Below are positions 49,601 through 57,471 of a stretch of 64,000 bases of DNA, one piece after another. Origin of the DNA: Cordia subcordata (lineage: Eukaryota > Streptophyta > Magnoliopsida > Boraginales > Cordiaceae); the NCBI GenBank assembly GCA_028554755.1, contig JAPTOF010000010.1, forward strand, positions 14,270,501 to 14,334,500, written 5' to 3'. The position numbers were made by a program, and so were the translations under genes. Every line of letters begins with the position of its first letter. The stretch's first letter is position 1. The notes beneath the pieces were generated by a model. The model had not been told where the DNA came from, did no database searches, and saw only the letters and a program-made list of their open reading frames with translations.

Positions 49601-52332
49601 ACATTAATAACTAAAATATTCTTCAACACCCCCTCTCAAACTCAATGTGGTATTTGAGATATGACATTGAGTTTGAAAGGTTTTCAAAAAAAAACTTGAT
49701 CTTGATCGAAGGGACGGTCACCATGGCTCATCTAACTCGAAATTCACCACTGTCACCACAACTTGTCTAACCATGCTTACAGCTTGGAGGAATGGAATTT
49801 GAATTAATTTAGGGATCGTGTGCACCACTTTGTTGTTATGAATCCCCACAACCATTAGACAGAACTTAGATTGAGATAGTAACTGAAAACTGAATTCGAC
49901 TTGGATTTGGACTGGAGTTGGATAATAATTAGAAACTGGAATTGGATTTGGATTTGACTTGGATTTGGATCCGAATGTGGATCTAGATTTAGATTTGGAT
50001 AGTCGTGTGACTTGTAGGCTAACACGACTGCTTGGATTGACGTGAGACCCGTAGGCTGACATGTCTATTTGGGTTTTTTTTTTTTTAAAGGAAACAAGCC
50101 ACCAGGAGGATGGCTCTGATACCATGTGGAAAATATATAAAACATAAAATATGGAAAGAAAATATGAAAGTACTGAAGATGGTTGGAGCCACCACCAATG
50201 GTGGCTCTAGAAGCGAAATACTTATAAAGACTACATTGTAAATTGTTGATCATCCACGAATACAATAAAAGAGCCTATTTATAGGCATGATAAGTTGGTG
50301 AGCAAGAATAGAAGCTAAACTAATAAGGTAACTAGAATTCGAAGGAAACTAGAATAACAAGGAAACCAATTTGACTAATTACCTAATCTAGACTATTGCC
50401 TAATTCAATACCATAAGATAAGGATATACATTAATAACTAAAATATTCTTCAACAAAGTTAAAATAATCACATTTTGTGCAAATATCTACATTTATATAT
50501 TCACCCTTCCGTAATCTTGACAATCACCAATAATGTAATCACCTAAATCTTCGCTAATACTGATGGCTTCTTTTTAATACGAGACCCACTTGCTGCTAGT
50601 AAGTGTATTCTGGTGCCAGTAATCTTGACAGTCACCAATAATGTAATCACCTAAATCTTCACTAATACTGATGGCTTCTTTTTAATACGAGACCCACTTG
50701 CTGCTAGTAAGTGTATTCTGTTGCCAAATCTTAATGTTGCAGGGAGCCCACAAGTAAAGGAAGTTTCCCCATCTGGATGGCAAAAGAGGATGGAAGGAAT
50801 TGAAAGGATTATTCTATTTCTTGTTTGTTCTGGGAAGTAAAGGAAATGATAATTCTAGATAACAGTTAAAAAAATTAACATTTTCATATATTTAGTCTTT
50901 TCACTCATCATCCTTTCCACTGTGTCTGAATTAGTGAGGGAAAGGAAAGGAAAGGAAAGGAAATGATAATCTAGATAACAGTTTAAAAAATTAACATTTT
51001 CATATATTTAGTCTTTTCACTCATCATCCTTTCCACTGTGTCTGAATTAGTGAGGGAAAGGAAAGGAAGGGAAAGGAAGGGAATATACAGGAAAATCATG
51101 AAGAAAGGGAGGTCTTGCATGTGTATAGAAACATAAGACGAAGGAAAAGGAAAGGAAATAATTTCATGTTTTCTAGTTTGAATACGACAAGGTGAGGAAA
51201 GAAAGGTTAGGATGAACTGAAGCTAGTAAAATAACCTTTACATACTTTACAATTTCAAATAGTTAGGTATATTCTTACTTGTCAACAGAAAAAAGTTAGT
51301 TAGGTATATTCTAATCTTTTTGAAGAACATCCTTCCCTTTCTTTCTTGCTGACCAACATCCTTTCCTTCCCCTTTTGATGGAGAGAAAAAAAAAAAAGAC
51401 TGAGCATAAAAGGATCAGAGGCACCCAATAAAAAGGAAAATCTTTTAACCAGAAAAAGGAAAAAGGAACCTCACTACCCACACGCAAAAAACAAATCTTG
51501 ACCCAATCACCCGCCCTGAATCAGGTAACCACTGCCAGATTGAGCATGCACCCATCAGTTCCTACAGCCTCTTGTTAACCCCAAGAGAGAGGGGGGAAAA
51601 AAAAGAGAGGCCACTGGTTGTGTCCAACCTCGGCAAGCATTACCCTGTAAATAGCAGTGGAGTTAATCCCATTTTACCCCATGAGATATTGGTCAAAACC
51701 CAAACTTTCCTATGAACTTCTTACATCACCCAGATTCTCCTATGATATTGAATTGTTCCAAACAAAGCCTTAGTAATAAAGACATTTAGTCCTTTTATTT
51801 TATTAAAAAAATTAAAAAATTCCCCAATACATAGGCACACTACACATTACATAATAAAATTTTTATATATTTTTGTCATTTCTATTTTCTATAAAAAAAA
51901 CTATAATCCACCAATATAGAGATATACTACACATTACACCACAAAGTTTTTGTATATTTTTGTCTTTCTTTTTTATTTTTCTAAAAAATATAATCTCTTA
52001 ATACATATATAGACACAACACGCATTACCCCACAAAATTTTGTGTACATTTATCTTTCTATTATATTAAAAAAAATTACAATCCATCAAGACAAATATAT
52101 ATATACATATATATATATAGAACAACACTTGAAAATACACCCTCAGACCTTTGCTTTTGCCTCTTATTAGTACTGTTATACCTCTCCTTTAAGTGTACCA
52201 CTTAAATGACTCAAGCACAAGAATCACTGATCACCCAGGAGGAAAAACTAAAAAAAAAAAGGAAACAAACACACTATAAAAACTTTTCCCCATTATCAAG
52301 CAATATATTTCTTGTCGTTCGTACAAAGTTAT

Positions 52333-52363
<31 letters not shown>

Positions 52364-53111
52364 GCTGCATTACCTACCTGTAATTCAGTAACTTGATTCT
52401 GTAAGGTAAAATTCTTGTGCACCAAAGACGATAACACAGTGACCAACACCTGCATCCAAACAAACCTCGTAAATACAATCAATTAAAGAAAAAAAAATCG
52501 AAAACCCTGCAATATAAAACTTAAATAATAAAAGTGATTAATACATAATAAAATTCTTATCGTTTTAAGAATTTTTTAAAAAAAAATGGCTAAAAGAGAG
52601 CGATGAAATGACACTTAACTGCAATAGAAAAGATCATACGCCACCGGAGATTTAACCGGTGACTTGTAAACCTCTTCTTGGAGGACGGCATTGCTTTCTC
52701 CTCCGAAACGGCGTCGTTGGTCTTCGGCTCAATATTGTTCTCATTCGTCCTCGTTGACCTTTCATTTCCGCGTTGATCATCACAAGCAAAGCTATTATCG
52801 AAACGACGTCGCACACCGGCGTACTTGAAATGAGATGAGGAAGAAGAAGGCGTCGTTGGAGAGTGAAACGACGTCGTCGGGGTAGGGGTAGGGCTAGGGG
52901 AGGTGCGTTTGGGGTAAGGAGAAGAGAATCTGCGGATGGGGTTTCTGGGGACGTGCGACGAGTGAATGAAGGAGTGTGATGGGAAGAACCAGTCGCGGCC
53001 GCTGCTGCTGGCTGCGACGGCGGACGTGGCGGCGGCGGTGGCGGTGGCGGTGGCGGGTGGACCAAACGGAGTCGTTGATTGTCTGTCTGAATCGAGGGGC
53101 ATGGTTGACAT
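34387..53111 (-). CDS. CASTOR: CASTOR-type ion channel gene, 12 coding exons
   Basis: CASTOR is a tetrameric channel of the nuclear envelope needed for nuclear calcium spiking in root symbiosis with mycorrhizal fungi and rhizobia. Twelve exons join in one frame to 916 codons (915 residues). Layout: serine/proline-rich N-terminus (1-150), a first membrane segment across exons 1 and 2, two more in exon 3, the pore with filter ADSGNHA (about 325-331), a fourth segment, then two RCK-like regulatory domains starting at HTLILGWSDKL. All eleven introns are phase 0, GT-AG, 92 bp to 5.8 kb. No stop or frameshift was seen. Two ATGs, 53111 and 53102, are possible starts; the second begins MPLDSD, which resembles the legume start I recall. 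A duplicated exon 8 is listed separately. Confidence 0.95.
35304..35479. repeat. segment duplication in CASTOR intron 11, copy 1 (empty site)
   Basis: Starts TGATAGAGGGAGGATTTAGG and ends AAAATTAACAAT. It matches copy 2 (35951-36767) closely apart from the insertion there. It shows the uninterrupted sequence GCAGTTGGGGTATTTAGAC. Confidence 0.88.
35951..36767. repeat. segment duplication in CASTOR intron 11, copy 2 (interrupted)
   Basis: The same segment as copy 1, split by the 633-bp element at 35990-36622. The copy is bounded by an 18-bp direct repeat, TACAGGCATTTCCCTGAT, at 35937-35954 and 36767-36784, which points to a patch inserted during repair. Confidence 0.85.
35990..36622. mobile_element. 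hAT-like non-autonomous element with 8-bp TSD
   Basis: The ends CACAGGGCTGAGCAT and ATGCTCAGCCCTA are inverted, and the subterminal regions are rich in ACCGAA/TTCGGT repeats in opposite orientation on the two sides. The flanks GTTGAGGT (35982-35989) and GTTGGGGT (36623-36630) form an 8-bp target duplication with one mismatch, as expected for hAT. The duplicated segment at 35304 gives the empty site. Confidence 0.8.
37068..37334 (-). CDS. CASTOR: CASTOR exon 11
   Basis: Residues 755-843 (AKRLPYRGAMVSQIHRSSFS, ASDKSVIISEILDPRTKNLL, DYVLSNELVSMALAMVAEDR, VLEELFAEE). Acceptor TTCACAG, donor GTAATC. Confidence 0.94.
37848..37940 (-). CDS. CASTOR: CASTOR exon 10
   Basis: Residues 724-754 (ILILADESVEDSAIQADSRS and LATLLLIRDIQ). 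Acceptor GGCCAG, donor GTATTT. Not covered by any long ORF; placed from similarity and phase. Confidence 0.93.
38161..38355 (-). CDS. CASTOR: CASTOR exon 9
   Basis: Residues 659-723 (VLDAFLAPDSELWMFNEVPE, NREGNAVIRRHLESLPLEDF), the start of the second RCK-like region. Acceptor ATTTTAG, donor GTGAGT. Confidence 0.94.
38616..38714 (-). CDS. CASTOR: CASTOR exon 8b
   Basis: Residues 626-658, beginning VWRGILPKDFIVPRS and ending LFCGWRRDMEDMIT. Its wording is the one I recall from legume CASTOR (LPKDF, ILFCGWRRDMEDMI), so this is probably the default exon. Acceptor ATGCTGCAG after a pyrimidine tract, donor GTAAAG. Confidence 0.92.
38772..38870 (-). CDS. CASTOR: CASTOR exon 8a, alternative duplicate of exon 8
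   Basis: An open 99-bp block with acceptor TTATTCAG and donor GTAAGC, encoding 33 residues that begin VQEATFIHMARPAKR and end LLCGWRRDIDDMIV. It has the same length, phase and position as exon 8b, which ends LFCGWRRDMEDMIT, so it is a diverged exon duplication. Either one joins exon 7 to exon 9 in frame. The gap to exon 8b is 57 bp, shorter than plant introns usually are, so both are unlikely to be used together. It has no stop and has kept its conserved core, which suggests selection. Whether it is expressed cannot be seen here. Confidence 0.75.
38871..40123. other. CASTOR intron 7, distal part, no gene
   Basis: Intronic DNA between exon 8a and a small tandem duplication. No recognisable coding sequence or element ends. 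Confidence 0.5.
40124..40314. repeat. tandem duplication in CASTOR intron 7
   Basis: Two units of about 90 and 101 bp, each starting TTTTCTCCAT and containing TTCAAGAGTTGCTTATT and CCACTT-like ends. The second has a short extra stretch (TTTGATGCTCGTCATG). Confidence 0.8.
40639..40787 (-). repeat. 3' LTR of deleted copia element
   Basis: TGTTAAATAG to ACTAACA, 149 bp; matches 43558-43715 with several changes. Confidence 0.85.
40803..41168 (-). pseudogene. copia RNase H remnant
   Basis: Minus-strand reading KKQPVVARSRAKSKCRAVAL, ICELIWVKHLLKELG, CHNQGILQPTQ, then HIEIDCDFVRSK and DELADLFTKSLKGPP up to the polypurine tract. The catalytic SSAEAEYRA block of the family has become SRAKSKCRA, so it is inactive. 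Confidence 0.82.
41170..41836 (-). pseudogene. copia gag remnant
   Basis: Starts with ATG at 41836 and reads TTTKLAGHNFSRWYFAVMLW and FKGQGLEDHL, the usual copia gag N-terminal block. After a stop at about 41585 it continues in other frames with QLDDRGLQVYFGCF and FVVIMLRGLPPW. It runs straight into the RNase H remnant at about 41170, the junction of the internal deletion. Confidence 0.78.
42163..43110. mobile_element. GACACG-rich inverted-repeat block inside the copia leader
   Basis: The left end GCCTAGGAAGCACGGACAC is inverted at the right (GTGTCGGTGCTTCTTAGGC), and both sides carry many GACACG/CGTGTC words. The wording is one I have seen in plant foldback or Mutator-like elements. No target duplication was confirmed. 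It also contains CA microsatellites (about 42660-42770). Confidence 0.5.
43544..43715 (-). repeat. 5' LTR and primer site of deleted copia element
   Basis: The LTR starts TGTTAAATAA at 43558. Just left of it (43544-43557) the minus strand reads TGGTATCTAAAGCC, close to the tRNA-Met type primer site TGGTATCAGAGC. Confidence 0.78.
43716..44649. other. CASTOR intron 7, proximal part
   Basis: AT-rich intron DNA. A small imperfect duplication (AACTGCCTCTAA and AATTGCCTCTAA, each followed by AAATGATAGGTTTTT) covers about 44036-44152. No coding sequence was recognised. Confidence 0.5.
44650..44898 (-). CDS. CASTOR: CASTOR exon 7
   Basis: Residues 543-625 (IWEDILGFENCEFYIKRWPQ, GGKIILNPDDLYVLQEGDEV, AEDDDTYAPAALPM). 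Acceptor TGGCAG, donor GTACTT. The next intron is the longest and holds a copia element. Confidence 0.94.
45151..45354 (-). CDS. CASTOR: CASTOR exon 6
   Basis: Residues 475-542 (SDARALRTVLSLTGVKEGLQ, VVELSDLDNEVLVKLVGGDL, CARQPGLAQ). Acceptor ATGCAG, donor GTTATT. Confidence 0.94.
45447..45506 (-). CDS. CASTOR: CASTOR exon 5 (60 bp)
   Basis: Residues 455-474, VSVSKARAIVVLAEEGNADQ, a strand-loop of the first RCK domain. Acceptor GTTAGTAG, donor GTTAGT. It lies outside any long ORF and was placed from similarity and phase. Confidence 0.92.
45756..45938 (-). CDS. CASTOR: CASTOR exon 4
   Basis: Residues 394-454 (GSLLNQLAIANESLGGGIVV, AERDKEEMELDITKMEFDF, CRSGSPLILADLKK), part of the first RCK domain. 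Acceptor CAACAG, donor GTAATG. Confidence 0.94.
45939..46807. other. CASTOR intron 3, no inserted element recognised
   Basis: 869 bp between exons 3 and 4. ORFs here on either strand lack any domain. Confidence 0.5.
46808..47422 (-). CDS. CASTOR: CASTOR exon 3 (pore)
   Basis: Residues 189-393, the largest exon. It holds two membrane helices (MALVVSLTLLSLPLLFFKYF and PLALLVATILLIFLGGLALY), the pore helix and filter LWLSWTYVADSGNHADSEG, a fourth helix (VAVSFGGMLIFAMMLGLV) and the start of the first RCK domain, VVEQNHTLILGWSDKL. Acceptor TATACAG, donor GTCAGT. The filter matches the ADSGNHA wording of CASTOR/DMI1 channels. Confidence 0.95.
47423..49297. other. CASTOR intron 2, proximal part
   Basis: Intron DNA with no recognisable gene. 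A short stretch near 48110-48310 (GTTAGGTAGTTATAGGAG, then TCAATAAAATACATTTCAG and a T run) looks like a degraded LTR end, but no boundaries could be set. Confidence 0.4.
49293..49297 (+). repeat. target site duplication AAGTT, left
   Basis: Exact match to 50456-50460 on the other side of the element. Confidence 0.9.
49298..49628 (-). repeat. 3' LTR of TRIM-like element
   Basis: 331 bp. It contains a hairpin GAGCCACC-ACCAAT-GGTGGCTC, also present in the other LTR. Confidence 0.92.
49718..50124 (-). other. internal region ORF of TRIM-like element
   Basis: An open frame of about 135 codons starts within the LTR edge and primer site and fills most of the interior. It is rich in serine, lysine and asparagine (SKSKSRSTFGSKSKSNPNPI) from imperfect GATTTGGATT-type repeats. 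No gag, pol or other domain is seen, so a protein product is doubtful. Confidence 0.4.
50111..50124 (-). promoter_or_regulatory. primer binding site, initiator tRNA-Met type
   Basis: TGGTATCAGAGCCA on the minus strand abuts the LTR end with no gap; its first 12 bases are the standard plant initiator-Met primer sequence. Confidence 0.9.
50125..50455 (-). repeat. 5' LTR of TRIM-like element
   Basis: 331 bp, followed on the + strand by the AAGTT duplication at 50456-50460. Confidence 0.92.
50511..50726. repeat. 108-bp tandem duplication in CASTOR intron 2
   Basis: Two units of 108 bp (50511-50618 and 50619-50726), both starting GTAATCTTGACA. They differ at only a few positions, so the duplication is recent. 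Confidence 0.92.
50839..51075. repeat. 117-bp tandem duplication with GGAAA repeats
   Basis: Two units with a 117-bp period, each starting AAAGGAAATGATAAT and ending in TGTGTCTGAATTAGTGAGGG, joined by short GGAAA repeats. The GGAAA tract at both ends offers a slippage or misalignment route. Confidence 0.9.
51076..52330. other. CASTOR intron 2, distal part
   Basis: AT-rich intron DNA. Around 51780-52080 a roughly 120-bp unit recurs in diverged form (AATACATAGGCACACTACACATTAC and CACACATTACACCACAAAGTTTTT-type blocks). No gene was recognised. Confidence 0.45.
52331..52360. repeat. CA/TG microsatellite beside CASTOR exon 2
   Basis: A near-perfect CA run on the + strand (TG in the transcript), ending about 18 bases from the exon 2 donor site. 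Confidence 0.95.
52378..52449 (-). CDS. CASTOR: CASTOR exon 2
   Basis: Residues 165-188, only 72 bp: the rest of the first membrane helix (VLVTVLSSLVHKNF) and the start of a short coiled stretch (TLQNQVTELQ). Acceptor TGCAG, donor GTAGGT. A TG repeat begins about 18 bases into the following intron. Confidence 0.92.
52620..53111 (-). CDS. CASTOR: CASTOR exon 1
   Basis: Residues 1-164. It contains the block SSSGRDWFFPSHSF, shared in wording with legume CASTOR, then serine-, threonine- and proline-rich low-complexity sequence and a basic stretch. The first transmembrane helix begins at RMIFSIA and ends in exon 2. The donor is GTTAAG. CCG/GCC-rich codon runs (ATATATAAATS) make this the most GC-rich part of the gene. 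Confidence 0.9.
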
Positions 53112-54198
53112 TATAAGTAAAGTTGAGGGATTTTTTAGGGAGTTCAGATAATCTTACAAGGATTATGTTTTTAAGTTAGCTTGGTGCAAATAATTACAAA
53201 GTGTTTCGTTTGGGATTTGGGTCAATCTTTGCAGGTGTTGATTAATTTTTTTTAATTTTGTCTCGAGTGCGTCATTTCATTGCAAAGACGTGTCTTCAGT
53301 TCGTAAAATTGTACGTCGTATCAAGGAGAAGCTCTTACATCAATTTAGAATTGGAGGTGACTGGGTTTTTTTTTTTTTATCAAATTTATTTAAAGTCTAA
53401 TTAAGTTAATAAAAGTATTTATTTTAATAAAAAAAATTTTAGTAAGTGACTTTAAGTATAAAAAAAAAAAGCTCTCTAGCTACAGTTTTTACTTTTCATG
53501 ACTTTAAGTGCTTTTAAAAAAAATAAATTTCACTAAATTATTTATTATTTTATCATTACCTTTTTATCTTTATCACTGAAATATCTTTTTTCTTTTATCT
53601 TATACTTACCTTTTTAATTTTATTTTTATATAGTTAGTAGTTATTTTAATAACATAATCACTTTTCAACTCTCTTTAACCAAATATATAAATACTTTTTT
53701 TATAACTATAATTTTTATTCAAATATGTAACTAATTAAAATTGAAAATTGAAAGAAGCCGCTTAAAATTAAAAGTATGTTCATTAGCTTTTTACTAAGCC
53801 AATTCAAACACCCTCTTATACTAGTTTCGGGCCCATGCTATGCACAGGGTATGAGTTGTGTTGTTTTTTATTTTTAAAAAGGTGTCCGAATATGCTAACA
53901 TGGTGTTTAGAATTACTATAGGTTTTTTGGTATGTAAGCATTAAAAAAATATATTCAAGTAACACGATGCGTTAAATGAATTATGAAGATAGGTAGATGA
54001 TCAGATCAATTTAAACAGTTAAACCTTTGGGATAAAACACAAACATAATAGAGTTAGATAAAGCACAATATACTTGGGATAACAAAAATAGATTGCCTCA
54101 TGTTTATATTAATAGCAATATGACTGTTTAAGCATTTTACGAACCTTTCAAAATGAAAACTAAGGCCCTCCTAGGTGGTAAATAAAGTAATTGTAACA
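53112..54198. other. region upstream of CASTOR
   Basis: It contains the presumed CASTOR promoter and 5' leader (minus strand); no TATA box could be fixed. AT-rich DNA from 53370 to 53815 ends in AAGCCAATTCAAACACCC, like a MITE end. At 53816-53855 TACTAGT and CCCATGCTATGCACAGGG resemble a Helitron-type terminus. Confidence 0.4.
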
Positions 54199-54654
54199 TC
54201 TATATCTATACTTATATATACAAAGTTATTTCACAAGATAACAAGTGAACTTTATGGTTGCCACGTCAGCTTTTTTGAGCTTTAATAACTTGCAACATCA
54301 CATGTATAAATCCCTACTAACATGCCACATCATATCACATTTTGCCGCATCACTTTTAGTTTATGAGCTTAAAAAAAATATTAATGATTACTTCTAATCA
54401 CCTTTAATTTGTGAGCTTAAAGACTTATTAGGGACTACTTTTAACTATTCAGATATATGTTTAGTTATACGTTTAAACATAAAACATACGTTTGATTATA
54501 CATTTTTAAAACAAACCCATTGCTTCCTCTCTTTTGAGAATTTTTCTTCAGTAAATTTTCTTGATCAGAATTTAAATTTAAACGAAAATAACATAAAATG
54601 TAATAGAATTTGAAATTCGAGGAATTAGAATTAAAATACTCTATTTATGTTGTG

Positions 54655-54795
54655 TGTGTATATATATATGTGTGTATATATATATGTGTATATATATAAA
54701 TATATATGTACACATATATATGTATATGTATATAAAAGATTATACCTCAAAGCTTTAGAAGTTGACACACACACACACACATATATATATAAAGT
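54655..54795. repeat. TA/TG/CA microsatellite cluster
   Basis: Runs of TATATG, GTGTGTATAT and ACACACACAC alternate over about 140 bp. Confidence 0.85.
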
Positions 54796-55157
54796 TGTTC
54801 CGTTGGCTAATTTTTGAGCTCTCTCTATGACATATCAACTTTTTTAATCTCTAACAGCATGCCACATCACCTGCATGTGAATGATATGTCACCTTCATAA
54901 TGCCGTGTCATGTTACCTTCATAATGCCTCCTATTTTGCCATATTATCTTTCCTTTATAAGGTTATAAAAGTAGGAATTTGTAACAAAATAAAATAACAA
55001 TCAATTTTTAAAGCTAATTATAACTATATGTTTATAACAAATTAATAATCAGTTTTAAAAGCTAATCTATATATCTATGTCTATATATAATCATTTTCAT
55101 CTAAAAGTTATTAATTTTCCAGAAGCAAACTATGTCACTGGTCCTTAATGTTGTCAC

Positions 55158-55240
55158 TTTTTAAAATAAGTCCTTAATATTTTATTTTTTAAAATAAGTC
55201 CTTAATATTTTATTTTTTAAAATAAGTCCTTAATGTTTTA
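55158..55240. repeat. 29-bp tandem repeat, about three units
   Basis: TTTTAAAATAAGTCCTTAAT recurs three times with 29-bp spacing. Confidence 0.85.
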
Positions 55241-55306
55241 ACTTGTTCAGATTAATATATAATATGTTGAAAGTGAATGAAAAATTAGAGATTTTCTCAT
55301 CATTAA

Positions 55307-55522
55307 TTATTTTGAGAGTTTTGATTTTCCCGTTAAGTTGGATATGAAATTCCAAGGGGTTGTGAGTCCTTTAGAAGTTTTCCATGATATTGAGTATGTG
55401 ATTAGTGCTTGGAAGTTTTGCAACTCTTGGAATTCCTCTATGAATATGATATTGAAGACTTTATCTCTTTGAGCACCTATATAGCGGTCTCCTAATGTGA
55501 TACAAGACACACCAAGAAGCAA
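55307..55522 (-). pseudogene. possible captured gene fragment, product unknown
   Basis: A minus-strand open frame of 71 codons with coding-like wording (LLLGVSCITLGDRYIGAQRD, IIFIEEFQELQNFQAL, SWKTSKGLTTPWNF) lies in AT-rich DNA of a probable Helitron. It has no ATG of its own and a stop directly upstream. I do not recognise the family. Capture of host exons is common in Helitrons, so a fragment of a host gene is the best guess. Confidence 0.35.
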
Positions 55523-56647
55523 ATCTTACTCTGCTCCTTAGGTAGCAGCATATAGTTTTACATAGCTCTTGTATTTGTAGTTTTCTATAGTCGAAAGAGT
55601 TCAGACATTGAATCAATTTCAGGAACTTTATTCGCTTTGTAGTTATAATTGTAATTTATCTTTGTTCATTTCATATTCTTCATAATATACATGTTAAAAA
55701 TTCTTATTTATTCTTTTCCAGATTTATTTTATATTATCATAAACTATTTACTCAATGTTTATCATTAATAATTTTCAAAATAATATTTATACAGTACTAT
55801 TATTTCAATTATACCTAAAAAATTTAAGAGGTTTTAGAATATTCCATTTCATCTTTCAAAAAGCCTTAGGAAATGACACATCATATTAATTATCTTCTAA
55901 TTTGAGGCCACATGAATAATGTTTTATTTTTGTGGGCTTTGCTTTTAATAATTACTCAATAACAAATATAAAAGATCATGTTTATAGGATTTCTAAAATG
56001 AAAAAATACACAAAATGAAGAAAAAACACACATAAAATTATATCTATAAGATATCTAGAACATATAAAAAATTTAACAGTAATTATCTTTTAAGAACTCA
56101 TAGAAGGTGTTGGATCGTCTTAATTATCTCTTAATTTGAGGCAAAACCAATGATTTTAATTATTATTGGCTCTATTTTATTAGTTACACAATAAGAACAC
56201 AAAGGAACAAATATAAAAATTACAAAAATAAAAGTACGAAATTCATATTTATAGCATGTTTAAAAAGTATAAAAACCATAAAAAAAAAAAGAAACTCAAC
56301 AAACTTATGGAAAGCATGGGATACAAGAAACAAAATAAAAAGATACTAGAAGACCATGAATGAAGACAAAATGGCCTCAATTGAAGGCAATTGAGAAAAG
56401 TCCTCTACAATTTTGAGATGTTCAAAAAGCTTTTGTCAGCAAATGATCCCCTCCTGTGTTTTATTTCTTCTACTCCTTCTCATTATTAATTCAAAATTTG
56501 TTTATTCCAAATATTTCAAATTTTCTAATTCAAAATTTCTATATTTAAAATAGTTTAAATTTCACTATCCGATCAAACGATTTACATATTTTTGAGAATT
56601 ATATAAAAACATTGATCCGTGTGAAGCACGGGCTTAGAGATGACTAG

Positions 56648-57471
56648 TTATATATAAGGTTTTATATATATGTATAATATACACATATATGTATTCCTTA
56701 AGCCAATAAAATCTTGGTTGGCATATATGACTTCCATGTAGCAAAATTACCAAGTGGTGGGTCTTAATGTACTATAATCATCATGGTTGACATATACCCT
56801 AGAAGTCATGACGTTACAGTTGAAATATTTATGTAGTCTTGCATTGTGAATGTAGATAGGGCTGTAGTATTGGGATCATATTCATTTGGGATGTCTCAAG
56901 CATAAAGCGGGGGCAGCTCATTAAATATGCCAGTGTAGTTCACAAAGTTATTTTGCTCTACTTGATTAGCATTCTTTCCTGGTTGATGACCGAATATATG
57001 GTTCATATTGTGGTCACCTACTCCTTAAGGATGTATCTGGTAGGACCAAGATTGCTACTCCATAAGCTATAGATTATCATGCCTTCAAAGTCTAGTAAAT
57101 ATAAGTGGATGGTCTCTTTGCTTTGTAAAAGCTTCACAAAATAGCCTCTCAATTGATCTTCTTCACAATGATCACCTTCTAGTAGTTTGGATGTGTAGTG
57201 CTATATAGTGGGCAAGCACTTAGGAAAGATAATAATGAAGATCTATAGAGTTGTGTCTGCTCTAGGTGTGTTATGTGAAAATTTTTGCACACCTATTCTA
57301 AATTTGTAAAGAGACTCAAGTGGGTCTTGCCATAAGCTCACTATATATAGTGTGTATTGGGTAAAGTCCTAAAAACAATGAAGTTCCCAATTATACCTTT
57401 TCTAGAAATGGAATATGCCTTATGAATAAGATATCAAAGATATATTTTTCTATCTCCTACTCCATAATATC
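56648..57471. other. intergenic, possible degraded gag on minus strand
   Basis: The minus strand of about 57100-57340 gives short readable pieces such as DPLESLYKFRIGVQKF that recall a retrotransposon gag, but without continuous frame. ATATC at 57467-57471 is the left half of a proposed target duplication. Confidence 0.3.

Larger units (their letters stand above)
49298..50455 (-). mobile_element. TRIM-like LTR element in CASTOR intron 2
   Basis: Two LTRs of exactly 331 bp (49298-49628 and 50125-50455) run, on the minus strand, from TGTTGAAGAATA to TTTTCCACA or TTTTCTACA. They enclose 496 bp. AAGTT directly flanks both sides (49293-49297, 50456-50460). The minus strand reads TGGTATCAGAGCCA right after the 5' LTR and AGTTTGAGAGGGGG right before the 3' LTR, so primer site and polypurine tract are both in place. 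By eye the LTRs differ at about 15 of 331 positions. No retrotransposon protein is encoded, so it depends on other elements. Confidence 0.93.
54199..56647 (+). mobile_element. probable non-autonomous Helitron
   Basis: The proposed left end TCTATATCTATACTTATA follows an A. The right end has a GC-rich hairpin (CCGTGTGAAGCACGG) and, after GCTTAGAGATGA, CTAG before a T at 56648. TC at the 5' end, a hairpin and CTRR at the 3' end, and an A/T target fit Helitrons. There is no helicase. Inside lie a TA/TG microsatellite region (54655-54795), a 29-bp tandem repeat and a possible captured gene piece. The 5' end might instead lie near 53814. Confidence 0.5.

Noticed and set aside
52652..53065. A 137-codon proline-rich ORF on the minus strand overlapping CASTOR exon 1
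   Set aside because: It is another frame of the GCC/CCG-rich exon 1. The poly-proline and poly-alanine runs come from trinucleotide repeats, while the exon 1 frame carries the conserved SSSGRDWFFPS block and joins exon 2 in phase.
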